Part shown: piece by piece, positions 21,679 to 30,397 of the stretch
Position numbering within the stretch: the first letter of the stretch is position 1
Layout: every line of letters begins with the position of its first letter
DNA from: Dactylosporangium sucinum
GTDB lineage: Bacteria > Actinomycetota > Actinomycetes > Mycobacteriales > Micromonosporaceae
DNA: 64,000 nucleotides
NCBI RefSeq assembly: GCF_014647515.1
Contig: NZ_BMPI01000024.1
Span: 246-64,245 of the forward strand
Reading direction: 5' to 3'
Translations under genes and position numbers: made by a program
Notes under the pieces: generated by a model
Told to the model about the DNA's origin: nothing
The model's input: the letters and a program-made list of their open reading frames with translations, nothing else
The model's database searches: none

Positions 21679-23256
21679 ATGGCACTTCGAAGGCTCGCCC
21701 TGGCCGCCGCCGCGATCCTCGCCACCGCCGGGGGCGTCGCCGCGGTCACGGCGCCCGCGCAGGCGGCGGGCTCGCTCACCGCGACCCTCACGTACGACTC
21801 CGACTGGGGCTCCGGCTACCAGGCGAAGTACACGATCACCAACGGCACGGCCGCCACCGTGACCGCCTGGAAGGTCGAGTTCGACCTGCCCTCGGGCTCG
21901 GCCCTGGGCAGCTACTGGGACGCGCTCATGAGCCAGTCCGCCCAGCACGTCACCGCGGACAACCGCACCTACAACGGCACCCTCGCGCCCGGCGCCTCGA
22001 CGACGTTCGGGTTCCTCGTGTCCGGCTCCGGCAAGCCGGCCAACTGCAAGATCAACGGCGGGAGCTGCGCGGGCGTCGTCGACACGCAGGCGCCGAGCGT
22101 GCCCGGGAGTCTCCGCGTCACCGGCACCACCTCGTCCAGCGTCAGCCTCGCCTGGAACGCGTCGACGGACAACGTCGGCGTCACCGCCTACGACGTCTAC
22201 CGGGGCGGCACGCTCGCGGCGACGGTGACGGGCACCAGCGGTACCGTCGCGGGACTCTCGCCCTCGACGGCCTACACGTTCACCGTGAAGGCGCGCGACG
22301 CGGCCGGCAACGCGTCCGGCGCGAGCAACCAGGTCAGCGCGACCACCAACGCCGGCAACCCGGACAACCCGGGTGGCTCGACGATCCCCGTCGCGCCGTA
22401 CGTCGACATGGGCGCCTGGCCGACGCCGAGCCTCACCGACATGGCCACCGCCGGGAACCTCAAGAGCTTCACGCTCGCGTTCGTCAACAGCGCCGGCTGC
22501 AAGGCGTCCTGGTTCAACGCCTACGACCCGCGGGCGGCCTGGGCCCGCGACCAGATCGACGCCATCCGTGCCCGGGGCGGCGACGTGAAGATCTCCTTCG
22601 GCGGGGCCAGCGGCATCGAGCTCGCCCAGGCCTGCTCGACGCCGGCCGCCGTCGCCGCCGAGTACCAGGCGGTCGTCGACGCGTACGCGCTGAAGTACAT
22701 CGACCTCGACATCGAGGGCGCCGCCGTCGCCGACCCGACCTCGGTGAACCGCCGCTCGCAGGCCCTCGCCCTGCTGCAGGCGGCCCGCCCGAACGTCAAG
22801 ATCTCGCTGACCCTGCCGGTGCTCCCGGAGGGCCTGACCGCCGACGGCGTCAACGTGGTCCGCTCGGCCCGCGACGCCGGCGTCAACCTCGACCTGGTCA
22901 ACGTCATGGCGATGGACTACCAGCGCTCCAGCGGCGACTACGGCAACTTCGCCGTCCAGGCCGCGCAGTCGACCTTCACCCAGCTCAAGGGCCTGTACCC
23001 GGGCAAGACCGACGCCCAGGTCTGGCGGATGGTCGGCGTGACCCCGATGCTCGGCAAGAACGACGACGGCGGCACGTACGACCAGAACGACGCCCGCCAG
23101 CTCGTCGCGTTCGCGCAGACCAACCACCTGGGCATGCTGTCCTTCTGGGAGACGACCCGCGACCGCAACGCCTGCAACGGCGCGCTCTACATGTGCACGA
23201 ACATCCCCCAGCAGCCCTACGAGTTCAGCCGCATCTTCGCGGCCTACACCGGCTGA
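21679..23256 (+). CDS. Secreted GH18 chitinase with CBM2 and FnIII domains
   Basis: The 525-aa protein has a signal peptide (1-30, ending APAQAAG), a CBM2 (about 31-128), a fibronectin type III domain (about 137-230; TSSSVSLAWNASTDNVGVTA) and a GH18 catalytic domain (240-525). The catalytic motif is YIDLDIEG (DxDxE), preceded by the chitinase strand VKISFGGASG; AMDYQRS holds the substrate Tyr. It degrades chitin outside the cell. ATG 21679 is chosen over 21667 because GGAGG sits correctly before it. Confidence 0.95.
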   Translation: MALRRLALAAAAILATAGGVAAVTAPAQAAGSLTATLTYDSDWGSGYQAKYTITNGTAATVTAWKVEFDLPSGSALGSYWDALMSQSAQHVTADNRTYNGTLAPGASTTFGFLVSGSGKPANCKINGGSCAGVVDTQAPSVPGSLRVTGTTSSSVSLAWNASTDNVGVTAYDVYRGGTLAATVTGTSGTVAGLSPSTAYTFTVKARDAAGNASGASNQVSATTNAGNPDNPGGSTIPVAPYVDMGAWPTPSLTDMATAGNLKSFTLAFVNSAGCKASWFNAYDPRAAWARDQIDAIRARGGDVKISFGGASGIELAQACSTPAAVAAEYQAVVDAYALKYIDLDIEGAAVADPTSVNRRSQALALLQAARPNVKISLTLPVLPEGLTADGVNVVRSARDAGVNLDLVNVMAMDYQRSSGDYGNFAVQAAQSTFTQLKGLYPGKTDAQVWRMVGVTPMLGKNDDGGTYDQNDARQLVAFAQTNHLGMLSFWETTRDRNACNGALYMCTNIPQQPYEFSRIFAAYTG

Positions 23257-23272
23257 CCCGCCCGTCCTCGCG

Positions 23273-23318
23273 ATGTGGTAGCGAAACTGGGCCTATAGCA
23301 CCAGTTTCGCTACCACAT
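23273..23318. terminator. 18-bp perfect hairpin after the chitinase gene
   Basis: ATGTGGTAGCGAAACTGG and its exact reverse complement flank a 10-base loop. It lies 17 bases past the chitinase stop. The long exact stem resembles the hairpin elements at 43214 and 47048 in form, although the sequence differs, so it may be a repeat element that also terminates transcription. Confidence 0.7.
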
Positions 23319-23400
23319 GACGCGCGCCGGTTGACACGGTGGCGGATGCGTCGGTCATGCCGAGGAAGCTGCGCCGCAAGCTGCGGACCTCCGTTCTCGG

Positions 23401-24741
23401 CTAGCGCCCCGGCAGGGACGAGCGCAGCGCGGACAGGATGGTGGTCAGCTCGGCCAGCAGGCCGCCCACCGTGGTCTGGTCGGTGCCGCCGATGGTCACC
23501 GTGCGCAGCTCGGCCGGCTTCGGCAGCTTGGCCACGATGTCGGGCAGTGCCGCCACCAGGCTGGCCTGGATGTGCTCCGGGGACTGGTCGTTGTCGATCG
23601 CCGCGCGCTGGCGCAGCCGCTCCAGCTCCAGCAGCGCCTGCTCGTGCTGGGCCTGGGCGCGGGCCGCGGCCAGCTCCAGCTCGGCCTCGGCCGTCAGCCG
23701 GGTCAGCTCGGACTCGCGGGCGATGCGCAGGCGGCCGATCTCGGCCTCCTCCGCCGCCCGCTCGCGCTCCAGGGCCAGGGCATGCCGGCTCGTCGCGTCC
23801 TGCAGGTCGGCGAGGGCCCGGGCGTCCTGCTGCTCGCGCTGCGACCGGCGCAGCCGCTCGGACGCCTCCCGGTCGAACTGCAGCGCCGCGCTGCGGGCCC
23901 GCAGGTCGGCCAGCTCGCGGTCGTTCTCGATGACCTGGGTCTCCCGCTGCCGGCTCGCGGCCAGCTCGCGCCCGCCGATCGCCTCCTCCGCGGCCAGCTC
24001 GGCCAGCCGGGCGATGCGGCCCTGCTCCGAGCGGTACGGCTTCTGCAGGTTCTCCCACAGCCGCGCCGAGCTGACGACCGCCTCCTTGATCTGCACGGTG
24101 ACGATCCGCAGGCCGACGCCCTCGGCGACGGCGCGCAGGCGGGCGGTCAGCTCCTCGATGATGGGCTGCTTGTCGCTGAGCACGGCGCCGACGCTCAGCG
24201 TCGCCACCTTGTCCTTGATGGCCGCCTCCGCCTGCTCCTTGAGCTGCAGGTTGACCACGCGCATCGGGTCCTCGGCGTCGGCGAAGTCGAGCTTGCGGTA
24301 CGCCGTCGCGAAGTCCTCGATGATCCACTGGACGTAGGCCTGCACCAGGACGCCCTGCAGCTCGCTGCAGATGCAGTACGCGTTGATGAGGATGGTCTGC
24401 ATGGCGCCGGGCACCACGAGGTACGAGTCGGTGTTCGGGTTGTACCGGAACGACACGCCGAGGCCCACGTGCAGCGGCTCGGTGTGGCCGCGGCGGGTGT
24501 GCACGACGAAGGCGTTCGGCGGGACGAGCACGGTCTTCCAGCGGCCGAACCCGGTGACGCGGACCTCGACGGCGCTCGACGTCGGCGAGGCCGCCTCGCC
24601 GCCGCCCCGCTGGCGCCCGCCGCCACCCTGGGGCGCGGGTGCGGCGGCCGGTGCGGGCGCGCTCCGCTTCGTCCGCAGGTCCGCCTCCAGGCGCTCCTGC
24701 TGCCTGACGACCTGATCGAGGTACGAGTTGCTGCTGGACAT
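23401..24741 (-). CDS. SPFH/band 7 domain protein with long coiled coil
   Basis: The 446-aa protein has a low-complexity N-terminus (Ala/Pro/Gly, 1-55), an SPFH domain (about 58-240: VLVPPNAFVVHTRRGHTEPL, VQAYVQWIIEDFATAYRKL, KDKVATLSVGAVL) and a coiled coil rich in Glu/Arg/Ala (about 250-400). A short tail contains LPDIVAKLPKPAEL. There is no clear membrane helix, so it may be a flotillin-like scaffold bound peripherally. ATG 24741 has GAGAGGAAG upstream. Divergent from the NmrA-like gene; the function in this organism is unknown. Confidence 0.85.
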   Translation of the reverse strand: MSSSNSYLDQVVRQQERLEADLRTKRSAPAPAAAPAPQGGGGRQRGGGEAASPTSSAVEVRVTGFGRWKTVLVPPNAFVVHTRRGHTEPLHVGLGVSFRYNPNTDSYLVVPGAMQTILINAYCICSELQGVLVQAYVQWIIEDFATAYRKLDFADAEDPMRVVNLQLKEQAEAAIKDKVATLSVGAVLSDKQPIIEELTARLRAVAEGVGLRIVTVQIKEAVVSSARLWENLQKPYRSEQGRIARLAELAAEEAIGGRELAASRQRETQVIENDRELADLRARSAALQFDREASERLRRSQREQQDARALADLQDATSRHALALERERAAEEAEIGRLRIARESELTRLTAEAELELAAARAQAQHEQALLELERLRQRAAIDNDQSPEHIQASLVAALPDIVAKLPKPAELRTVTIGGTDQTTVGGLLAELTTILSALRSSLPGR

Positions 24742-24819
24742 CTGCCGGCTTCCTCTCGGACGGTGACGGCCCAGTCTCGTCGGCGGTGTCAAGCCCGCGC
24801 CCCCGGGTAGAGCTGCGGC

Positions 24820-25746
24820 ATGCCGATCCTGGTCACCGGGGCGGGCGGAGCGGTCGGAGGCGTCGGGCGGCGGGTCGTCGAGCTGCTGCGCCGCCGGGAG
24901 CTGCCCGTGCGCGCCCTTGTCCACCATGACGACGAGCGGGCGAAGGCCCTGCGTCAGCTCGGCGCCGAGGTCGTCGCCGGCGACCTCACGAGCGGCGCCG
25001 ACGTCCTGCACGCGATGAGCGGCTGCGACCGCGTCTACTTCGGTCTCGGGGTGTCCGAACGGTACCTCGAGGCGACCGTCACGACGGCGGCCGCGGCCCG
25101 TCAGCTGGGCGGCCTCGACGTCTTCGTGAACATGTCGCAGATGACCGTGTCGCAGATGAGCATCATCAGCTCGGTCGAGTCGCGCCAGCAGCACCAGCAG
25201 TGGCTCGGCGAACGGGTGCTCGACTGGTCCGGCCTGCCCGTGGTCGAGATCCGGCCGACGATCTTCATGGAGAACCCCATCTTCACCGCCTCGATCCTCG
25301 ACTCGATCGAGCGGGACGGCACCATCCGGCTGCCGTTCGGCACCGCGCGCACGTCACCCGTCCTGGCCGGCGACGTCGCCGAGGTGGTCGCGACGGTGCT
25401 CGCCGCGCCGCGCCGGCACATCGGCCGCGTGTACGAGCTGACCGGCCCCCGCCCGGTGACGGCGGTCGAGCTGGCCGTGCAGTTCGCCGAGGCGCTCGGG
25501 CGCCCGGTCACCTACGTCGACCTGCCGTACCGCCGCTGGGTCGACGAGGTCCTGGACCCGCTCGGGCTCCCGGAGCACGTGGCGGACCACCTCGCGACGA
25601 TGGTGCGCCTGCACGCCCTCGGCCGCTACGACCGGCACAGCGACGACCTCCAGCACCTCCTGGGCCGCCCGCCCCGCGGCGTGCCCGAGTACGTCCGCGA
25701 GCTGCGCGAGGCGAGGACCGTCACCGGAACCGGCCGCGAGCGCTGA
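24820..25746 (+). CDS. NmrA/atypical SDR-family NAD(P)-binding protein
   Basis: The 308-aa protein starts MPILVTGAGGAVGGVGRRVV with the GxxGxxG dinucleotide loop, then VRALVHHDDERAKALRQLGA and VVAGDL, the NmrA pattern. Later segments (LPVVEIRPTIFMENPIF, LAGDVAEVVATVL) match NAD(P)H-dependent reductases and redox sensors of this family. The substrate is unknown. TAGAGC lies six bases before the ATG, suggesting a leaderless start. It is divergent from the SPFH gene. Confidence 0.88.
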   Translation: MPILVTGAGGAVGGVGRRVVELLRRRELPVRALVHHDDERAKALRQLGAEVVAGDLTSGADVLHAMSGCDRVYFGLGVSERYLEATVTTAAAARQLGGLDVFVNMSQMTVSQMSIISSVESRQQHQQWLGERVLDWSGLPVVEIRPTIFMENPIFTASILDSIERDGTIRLPFGTARTSPVLAGDVAEVVATVLAAPRRHIGRVYELTGPRPVTAVELAVQFAEALGRPVTYVDLPYRRWVDEVLDPLGLPEHVADHLATMVRLHALGRYDRHSDDLQHLLGRPPRGVPEYVRELREARTVTGTGRER

Positions 25747-25753
25747 ACGCACG

Positions 25754-25785
25754 CCGCCCCGCCGGGCGCTGGTCCGGCGGGGCGG
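25754..25785. terminator. Terminator hairpin between convergent genes
   Basis: A 12-bp GC stem (arms 25754-25765 and 25774-25785, core GCCCCGCCGG/CCGGCGGGGC) with an 8-base loop lies between stops at 25746 and 25803. Confidence 0.85.
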
Positions 25786-25802
25786 GTGCGGATCGGGCAG
25801 GG

Positions 25803-27236
25803 CTACGGCAGCACGTAGTTCTCGTTCAGGGCCGCGCCGCGCTCCGGCTTGTACTGGTCGAAGCCGCGCGGGTTGCACTGCAGGCCACCGTTGATGCAGT
25901 GGTTCGACAGGGCGGCCAGGGTCGGCACGTCCCACGCGTTGTAGAAGTCGTAGTGGAAGGAGTAGCCGCGCCCGCTGGAGAAGTGGACGTTGGCCATGTT
26001 GCCGGAGACCGGCCACGCCATCTTGAACTCGATCATCGGCACCGCCACCGGGTGGCTCGACGGGCAGACGCCCACGACCGGGTAGGCCATGTGCGACTTG
26101 TGGTCGGGCGTGTCCAGGTACTTGCCGTCCCAGCAGCTCGGGGCCTGGAACCGGACGTTGAGCTGGCTGCCGGCGACGCAGTTGGCCGGGATGTCCCACT
26201 GCTTGGTCAGGTCACCGCACTCGAAGCCCTCGACCGCGCCCGGGTGGTTGCGGAACTCGTCCAGTGTGGACGACGGGCTGCCCACGACGTACCGCAGGCC
26301 GGGCGGGAACGGGCGGACGCTGCGGTAGTCGATGACGCCGCTCTTGTAGTAGATGACCTGCGGGCCGGTCGGCTGCACCGCGGTGTCCCCGTTGTACAGC
26401 GTGGGCATCCAGTAGGCGCTCTTGTCGCCCGGCGTGATGCACGCGGTGCCGCCGGCCTGCAGCGACTGCAGGGTCGTGTTCGCGTTCGTGGTGGTGTTGC
26501 CCATGAACGTGTGCGAGTGCGAGGCGCCCGGCAGGCCGAAGAAGACGATCGGGTCGTCGTTGAGGTTGCTGCGGCTGACCGAGCAGTTCGCCTGGAACTC
26601 GTGGTGCGTGGTCGGCGGGTTGGTCGGCGGCGGCGTCGCGGTCGACGGCACCACGCCGGTGACCTGCGGGTTGGCCGGCACGTAGCCGGCGCCGCCGGTC
26701 GGCGTCGGCTGCGTGCCCGACGTCCCGTACACCTTGAACTCGAACAGCGAGTAGCCGTAGCCGGTGCCGCGCTGCGTGCCGTACATGCGCACGTACCGGC
26801 CGGAGCCGTTCACGTCGAGCGTCTGGGTGCCGCCGTTGCCGGTGGTGGTGGTGTAGATGGTCGTCCAGGCGTTGCCGTCGGGCGAGGTCTGGATCTGGAA
26901 GGCCTTGGCGTAGGCCGCCTCCCACTGCAGCACGACCTGCGAGATCGTGGCCGTCGAGCCGAGGTCGACCCGCAGCCACTGCGGGTCGCTCCACTGGCTG
27001 CCCCAGCGGGTGGCGTTGTTGCCGTCGACCGCGGCGGCGGCCGGCGTCTCGCCGAGTTCGGTGGAGGAGGCGAGGGCCGGGCGGCCCTGCGACAGCAGCG
27101 TGCCGGTGGCGGCGTCGGCGGCGGTGAGCTGCAGCGCCCCGACGACGACCGACGCGACGACGGTGGTGGTGACGGCGAGCGGGGCCAGGACTCTGCGGAG
27201 CCGGGGTCTGGCCGTGGTGCGGGTTTCGGTCCTCAA
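25803..27236 (-). CDS. Secreted discoidin-domain plus DUF1996 protein
   Basis: The 477-aa protein has a signal peptide (residues 1-42), an F5/8 type C (CBM32-like) domain (about 45-175; TELGETPAAAAVDGNNATRW, QWLRVDLGSTATISQVVLQW) and a Thr/Pro linker. A DUF1996 domain fills the rest (QANCSVSR, GLPGASHSHTFMGN, SCWDGKYLDTPDHKSHMAYP). Its His-rich loops (HSHTF, DHKSHM) look metal-binding. The TTG at 27236 is the best start (GGGAG five bases upstream). A second DUF1996 gene lies at 37435. LacI-type operators upstream suggest sugar control. The enzymatic activity of DUF1996 is not known to me. Confidence 0.85.
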   Translation of the reverse strand: MRTETRTTARPRLRRVLAPLAVTTTVVASVVVGALQLTAADAATGTLLSQGRPALASSTELGETPAAAAVDGNNATRWGSQWSDPQWLRVDLGSTATISQVVLQWEAAYAKAFQIQTSPDGNAWTTIYTTTTGNGGTQTLDVNGSGRYVRMYGTQRGTGYGYSLFEFKVYGTSGTQPTPTGGAGYVPANPQVTGVVPSTATPPPTNPPTTHHEFQANCSVSRSNLNDDPIVFFGLPGASHSHTFMGNTTTNANTTLQSLQAGGTACITPGDKSAYWMPTLYNGDTAVQPTGPQVIYYKSGVIDYRSVRPFPPGLRYVVGSPSSTLDEFRNHPGAVEGFECGDLTKQWDIPANCVAGSQLNVRFQAPSCWDGKYLDTPDHKSHMAYPVVGVCPSSHPVAVPMIEFKMAWPVSGNMANVHFSSGRGYSFHYDFYNAWDVPTLAALSNHCINGGLQCNPRGFDQYKPERGAALNENYVLP

Positions 27237-27321
27237 GGGGGCTCCCAAGGGTGTTCGACGGCGTGAGGCGGTCACGCCGGGCACCGGCGCGGTTACGGCG
27301 CCGGTGGGCGGGATTGCGCTT

Positions 27322-27450
27322 GGAGAGCGCTCTCCCGATGGTGCTCCCAAGGGGCCGGTTCGTCAATACGTCGCCCCTATAACTCGCACAATTCGGACGG
27401 CCATCGCGAGTCGGCGGCGCGCTCGCCGCGGTTGTTGGAGAGCGCTTTCC
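27322..27450. promoter_or_regulatory. Pair of LacI/CebR-like operators
   Basis: GGAGAGCGCTCTCC (27322-27335, perfect 14-bp palindrome) and GGAGAGCGCTTTCC (27437-27450, one mismatch) share the core of the CebR operator TGGGAGCGCTCCCA. They lie between the minus-strand DUF1996 gene and the plus-strand membrane protein gene. A LacI-family regulator elsewhere in the genome probably binds them. Confidence 0.75.
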
Positions 27451-27545
27451 ATCGGGCGTGCCGGTCGGCCGCCTCCTCCCGGAGGCCGGAAGGTCGGGCC
27501 TCCGGTCGGATCTGCGGGCGCCGCGCGTCGAACAGGCTGAACGGC

Positions 27546-28484
27546 ATGACGACACCGACGACGCTCAATGCATCCGTGGCCCGGGTCGTGCGCCGGCACC
27601 GGCCCCTCATGGCCCTCTCGGCGGCGATGGCCGCGCTGGCCGTGGCCTGCGCCGCCGGGCTGCTCCTCGACGACCGCACGGTGGTCGGGGCGCCCGTGTG
27701 GCTCAAGCCGTTCAAGTTCTCGCTGTCCCTCATGGTGTACAGCGGGACGCTCGCCTGGATGATCACGCTGATCGACCGGGGGCGGCGCCTCGCGCACCGG
27801 GCCGGGACCCTCGTCGCCGTCAGCGCCGCGGGCGAGATGCTGCTCATCGTCGGCCAGGCGGCCCGCGGACGGCCCAGCCACTTCAACACCACGACGCCGC
27901 TCGACGACGCCATCCTGCAGGCGATGGGCGGCACGATCACGCTCCTCTGGGCCGGCACGCTCGTCCTCGGCGTGCTGCTGTTCCGCGCCGCGATCGCCGA
28001 CCGCGCCAACCGCTGGGCCGTGCGGCTCGGCGTGGTCCTCTCCCTCGTGGGCATGTCGCTCGGCGGGCTGATGGTGCTGCCCAACGCCGAGCAGCGGCGC
28101 GCGCTCGAGGCGGGCGTGGACACCGTCGTCGGCGCGCACAGCGTCGGCGTCGCCGACGGCGGGCCCGGGATGCCCCTCACCGGCTGGAGCACGACCGGCG
28201 GGGACCTGCGCATCCCGCACTTCGTGGGCCTGCACGCGCTGCAGGTACTGCCGCTGCTCGCGCTGCTGCTGGCCGTCCTCGCGCACCGGTACCCGCGGCT
28301 GACCGAACGCCGCCGCACCGGGCTGGTCCTGCTGGGCGCGGCCCTGTTCACCGGGCTGCTCGCGCTCGTCACCTGGCAGGCGCTGCGCGGCGAGCCGCTC
28401 GTCCACCCGGGCGCCGCGACCCTCGCCGCGGCCGGCCTGCTCGCCGCCGCGGGCGTCGCCGGGACCGCCGCGGCCCTTCGATGA
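27546..28484 (+). CDS. Multi-pass membrane protein, 312 aa
   Basis: About seven or eight hydrophobic helices are visible, starting LMALSAAMAALAVACAAGLL and ending AGLLAAAGVAGTAAAL. Conserved-looking patches include GAPVWLKPFKFSLSLMVYSG and HFVGLHALQVLPLLALLL. I recognise this only as a widespread actinobacterial membrane protein of unknown role. It overlaps the next gene (ATGA) and so is probably co-expressed with the two-component system that follows. Confidence 0.85.
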   Translation: MTTPTTLNASVARVVRRHRPLMALSAAMAALAVACAAGLLLDDRTVVGAPVWLKPFKFSLSLMVYSGTLAWMITLIDRGRRLAHRAGTLVAVSAAGEMLLIVGQAARGRPSHFNTTTPLDDAILQAMGGTITLLWAGTLVLGVLLFRAAIADRANRWAVRLGVVLSLVGMSLGGLMVLPNAEQRRALEAGVDTVVGAHSVGVADGGPGMPLTGWSTTGGDLRIPHFVGLHALQVLPLLALLLAVLAHRYPRLTERRRTGLVLLGAALFTGLLALVTWQALRGEPLVHPGAATLAAAGLLAAAGVAGTAAALR

Positions 28485-29740
28485 AGCCCTATGGTGGGGT
28501 GGTGCTCACCCGGATGTTCGACGAGCGCTTCGCCCTTGCCCGGCTGGTGCTGCTGGCCGTGAGCGGCGTCGGGTACCTCGTGCTGCTGCGCGACCCGGCC
28601 CACCCGCGCAACGGGTTCGACTGGGCCACCGACCTCGCCGAGTTCGCCCTCGTGCCGCTGTGCGCCCGGCTGCCGTTCGCGGGCGCGCTGGCCCAGGCCG
28701 CGGTCCTCGCCGTCGCGCTGCTGTGGGGCGAGGACCGCGCGGTGATCCCGATCGTCGGCTCGGGCTGGGCCGCCCTGGAGCTGGCCCTGCGCGCACCCGG
28801 CCGCCGGCTCGCCGTCGCGACCGCGGCGCTGTTCGCGGCCCACCTCGCCGACGAGTGGCGCCGGCTGCCCGGCGATCTGCTGCCCGTGCTGTACAACATC
28901 GTCATCCTGGTCGGCGTCCCCGTCCTGTTCGGCGTGAACATCCGCGCCGCACGGCAACTGGCCCGGCAGGCCGAGGGCCGGGCGGCCGACGAGCGGCGGC
29001 GCCGCGTGTCGGAGACGAGGGCGGCGCGGGCGGACGAGCGCACGGCCGTCGCGCGGGAGCTGCACGACGTCGTCGCCCACCACGTCGCCTCGATCGTGCT
29101 GCGCGTGGGCGTCGCCCGGCACGTGCTCGCCGGCGCCGACCCGCGCACGGTGGCGGTGCTCGACGACGTCCACGCCACGGGTACGGCCGCGCTCGCCGAC
29201 CTCCGCCGCCTCGTCACCGTGCTGCGCCACCCCGATCCGGCCGGCCCGGCGCCGGGCGACGGGCCCGCCGTGGTGTGGATCGAACCGGCGTCGCTGCCCG
29301 CCGCGCTGGCCGCCGCGGTCGACCGGGCCCGGCAGGCGGGGGTGGCGGTCGAGGCGGACGTCGACCCGGCCGTGGCCGGCCTCGACGCGGTCCGCGGCCT
29401 GGCCGTGCTCCGGCTGACCCAGGAGGCCCTGACGAACGTGGCCCGCCACGCCGGCCCGCACCCGCACGCCCGCCTCCGGGTCCGCCTGCGCGACCAGGCC
29501 GTCGAGTGGTCCGTCACCGACGACGGCGGCCGCTGCGGCTCGGCCGCGGGTGAGAACGGCCGCGCCGTCCCGGCCGGCGAGGGCGCGCGGGCCGGCGGGG
29601 CGGCGGTCGGGACCGGGCACGGGCTCGTCGGGATGCGGGAGCGGGTCGAGCTCCTGGGCGGCGACCTGCGGGCCGGCCCGCAGGCGGCCGGCGGCTGGGC
29701 GCTCGCGACCACCCTGCCGGCGGTCCGGAGCGACGCATGA
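28481..29740 (+). CDS. Sensor histidine kinase (NarL-type partner)
   Basis: The 419-aa protein has several N-terminal membrane helices, a coiled linker (QLARQAEGRAADERRRRVSE) and the HisKA_3 box ERTAVARELHDVVAHHVASI with the phosphorylated His in ELHDVV. The HATPase region shows LTQEALTNVARHAGPHPHAR (N box), DDGG and GHGLVGMRERVELLGG (G box). ATG 28481 overlaps the previous stop; a GTG at 28499 is an alternative. The response regulator follows with an ATGA overlap. Confidence 0.92.
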   Translation: MKPYGGVVLTRMFDERFALARLVLLAVSGVGYLVLLRDPAHPRNGFDWATDLAEFALVPLCARLPFAGALAQAAVLAVALLWGEDRAVIPIVGSGWAALELALRAPGRRLAVATAALFAAHLADEWRRLPGDLLPVLYNIVILVGVPVLFGVNIRAARQLARQAEGRAADERRRRVSETRAARADERTAVARELHDVVAHHVASIVLRVGVARHVLAGADPRTVAVLDDVHATGTAALADLRRLVTVLRHPDPAGPAPGDGPAVVWIEPASLPAALAAAVDRARQAGVAVEADVDPAVAGLDAVRGLAVLRLTQEALTNVARHAGPHPHARLRVRLRDQAVEWSVTDDGGRCGSAAGENGRAVPAGEGARAGGAAVGTGHGLVGMRERVELLGGDLRAGPQAAGGWALATTLPAVRSDA

Positions 29741-30387
29741 CCATCCGGGTGCTGCTCGTCGACGACCAGCGGCTGGTCCGCGCGGGCCTGCGGATGCTGT
29801 GCGAGGCCGAGCCGGACCTCGACGTCGTCGGCGAGGCCGACAACGGCCGGGACGCGATCCGGCTCACCGACGAGCTGCGGCCCGACGTCGTGGTGATGGA
29901 CCTGCGGATGCCGGGCGTCGACGGCACGACGGCGACCGCCCGCATCCGCGCCGCCCACCCCGCGTGCAAGGTCGTGGTGGTGACGACGTTCGACGACGAC
30001 GACCACCTGTACCCGGCGCTGGCCGCCGGTGCCTGCGGCTTCCTGGTCAAGGACGCGGCCCCGGCCGAGCTGCTCGACGGCATCCGCAAGGCGGCCGAGG
30101 GCGACAGCCCGTTCAGCGCCGCCGTCCTGCGCCGCCTGGTGGCGCGCGCGGTGAGCGCGAGCGGTCCGGCGACGCCGGCGGCCACTGTGGACGGTCTGGC
30201 CGACCTGACCCGCCGCGAGCGCGACGTGCTGGCGCTGGTCGGCGAGGGCCTGTCGAACCAGGAGATCGCCGACCGGCTCCACCTCGGCGTGACCACCGTC
30301 AAGACCCACATCACGAGCCTGATGACGAAGACCGGCGCCCCGAACCGCGTCCGCCTCGGCATCCTCGCCGCCCGCGCCGGCGCCTGA
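29737..30387 (+). CDS. NarL/LuxR-family response regulator
   Basis: The 216-aa protein has a receiver (VLLVDDQRLVRAGLRMLCEA; phospho-acceptor Asp in VVVMDLRMPG; Lys in FLVKDAAP) and a LuxR HTH (LTRRERDVLALVGEGLSNQE, ending TTVKTHITSLMTKTGA). All receiver key residues are present. It is the partner of the kinase at 28481, coupled by ATGA. Confidence 0.95.
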   Translation: MTIRVLLVDDQRLVRAGLRMLCEAEPDLDVVGEADNGRDAIRLTDELRPDVVVMDLRMPGVDGTTATARIRAAHPACKVVVVTTFDDDDHLYPALAAGACGFLVKDAAPAELLDGIRKAAEGDSPFSAAVLRRLVARAVSASGPATPAATVDGLADLTRRERDVLALVGEGLSNQEIADRLHLGVTTVKTHITSLMTKTGAPNRVRLGILAARAGA

Positions 30388-30397
30388 GGCCGGGCGG

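Noticed and set aside
23359-23403. Short basic peptide frame (MPRKLRRKLRTSVLG) between the chitinase and SPFH genes
   Set aside because: It has only 15 codons, no ribosome site, and overlaps the end of the SPFH gene.
27377-29620. Open frame of 747 codons on the minus strand
   Set aside because: It opposes a membrane protein and a histidine kinase that have clear motifs; its composition is typical of antisense GC-rich frames.
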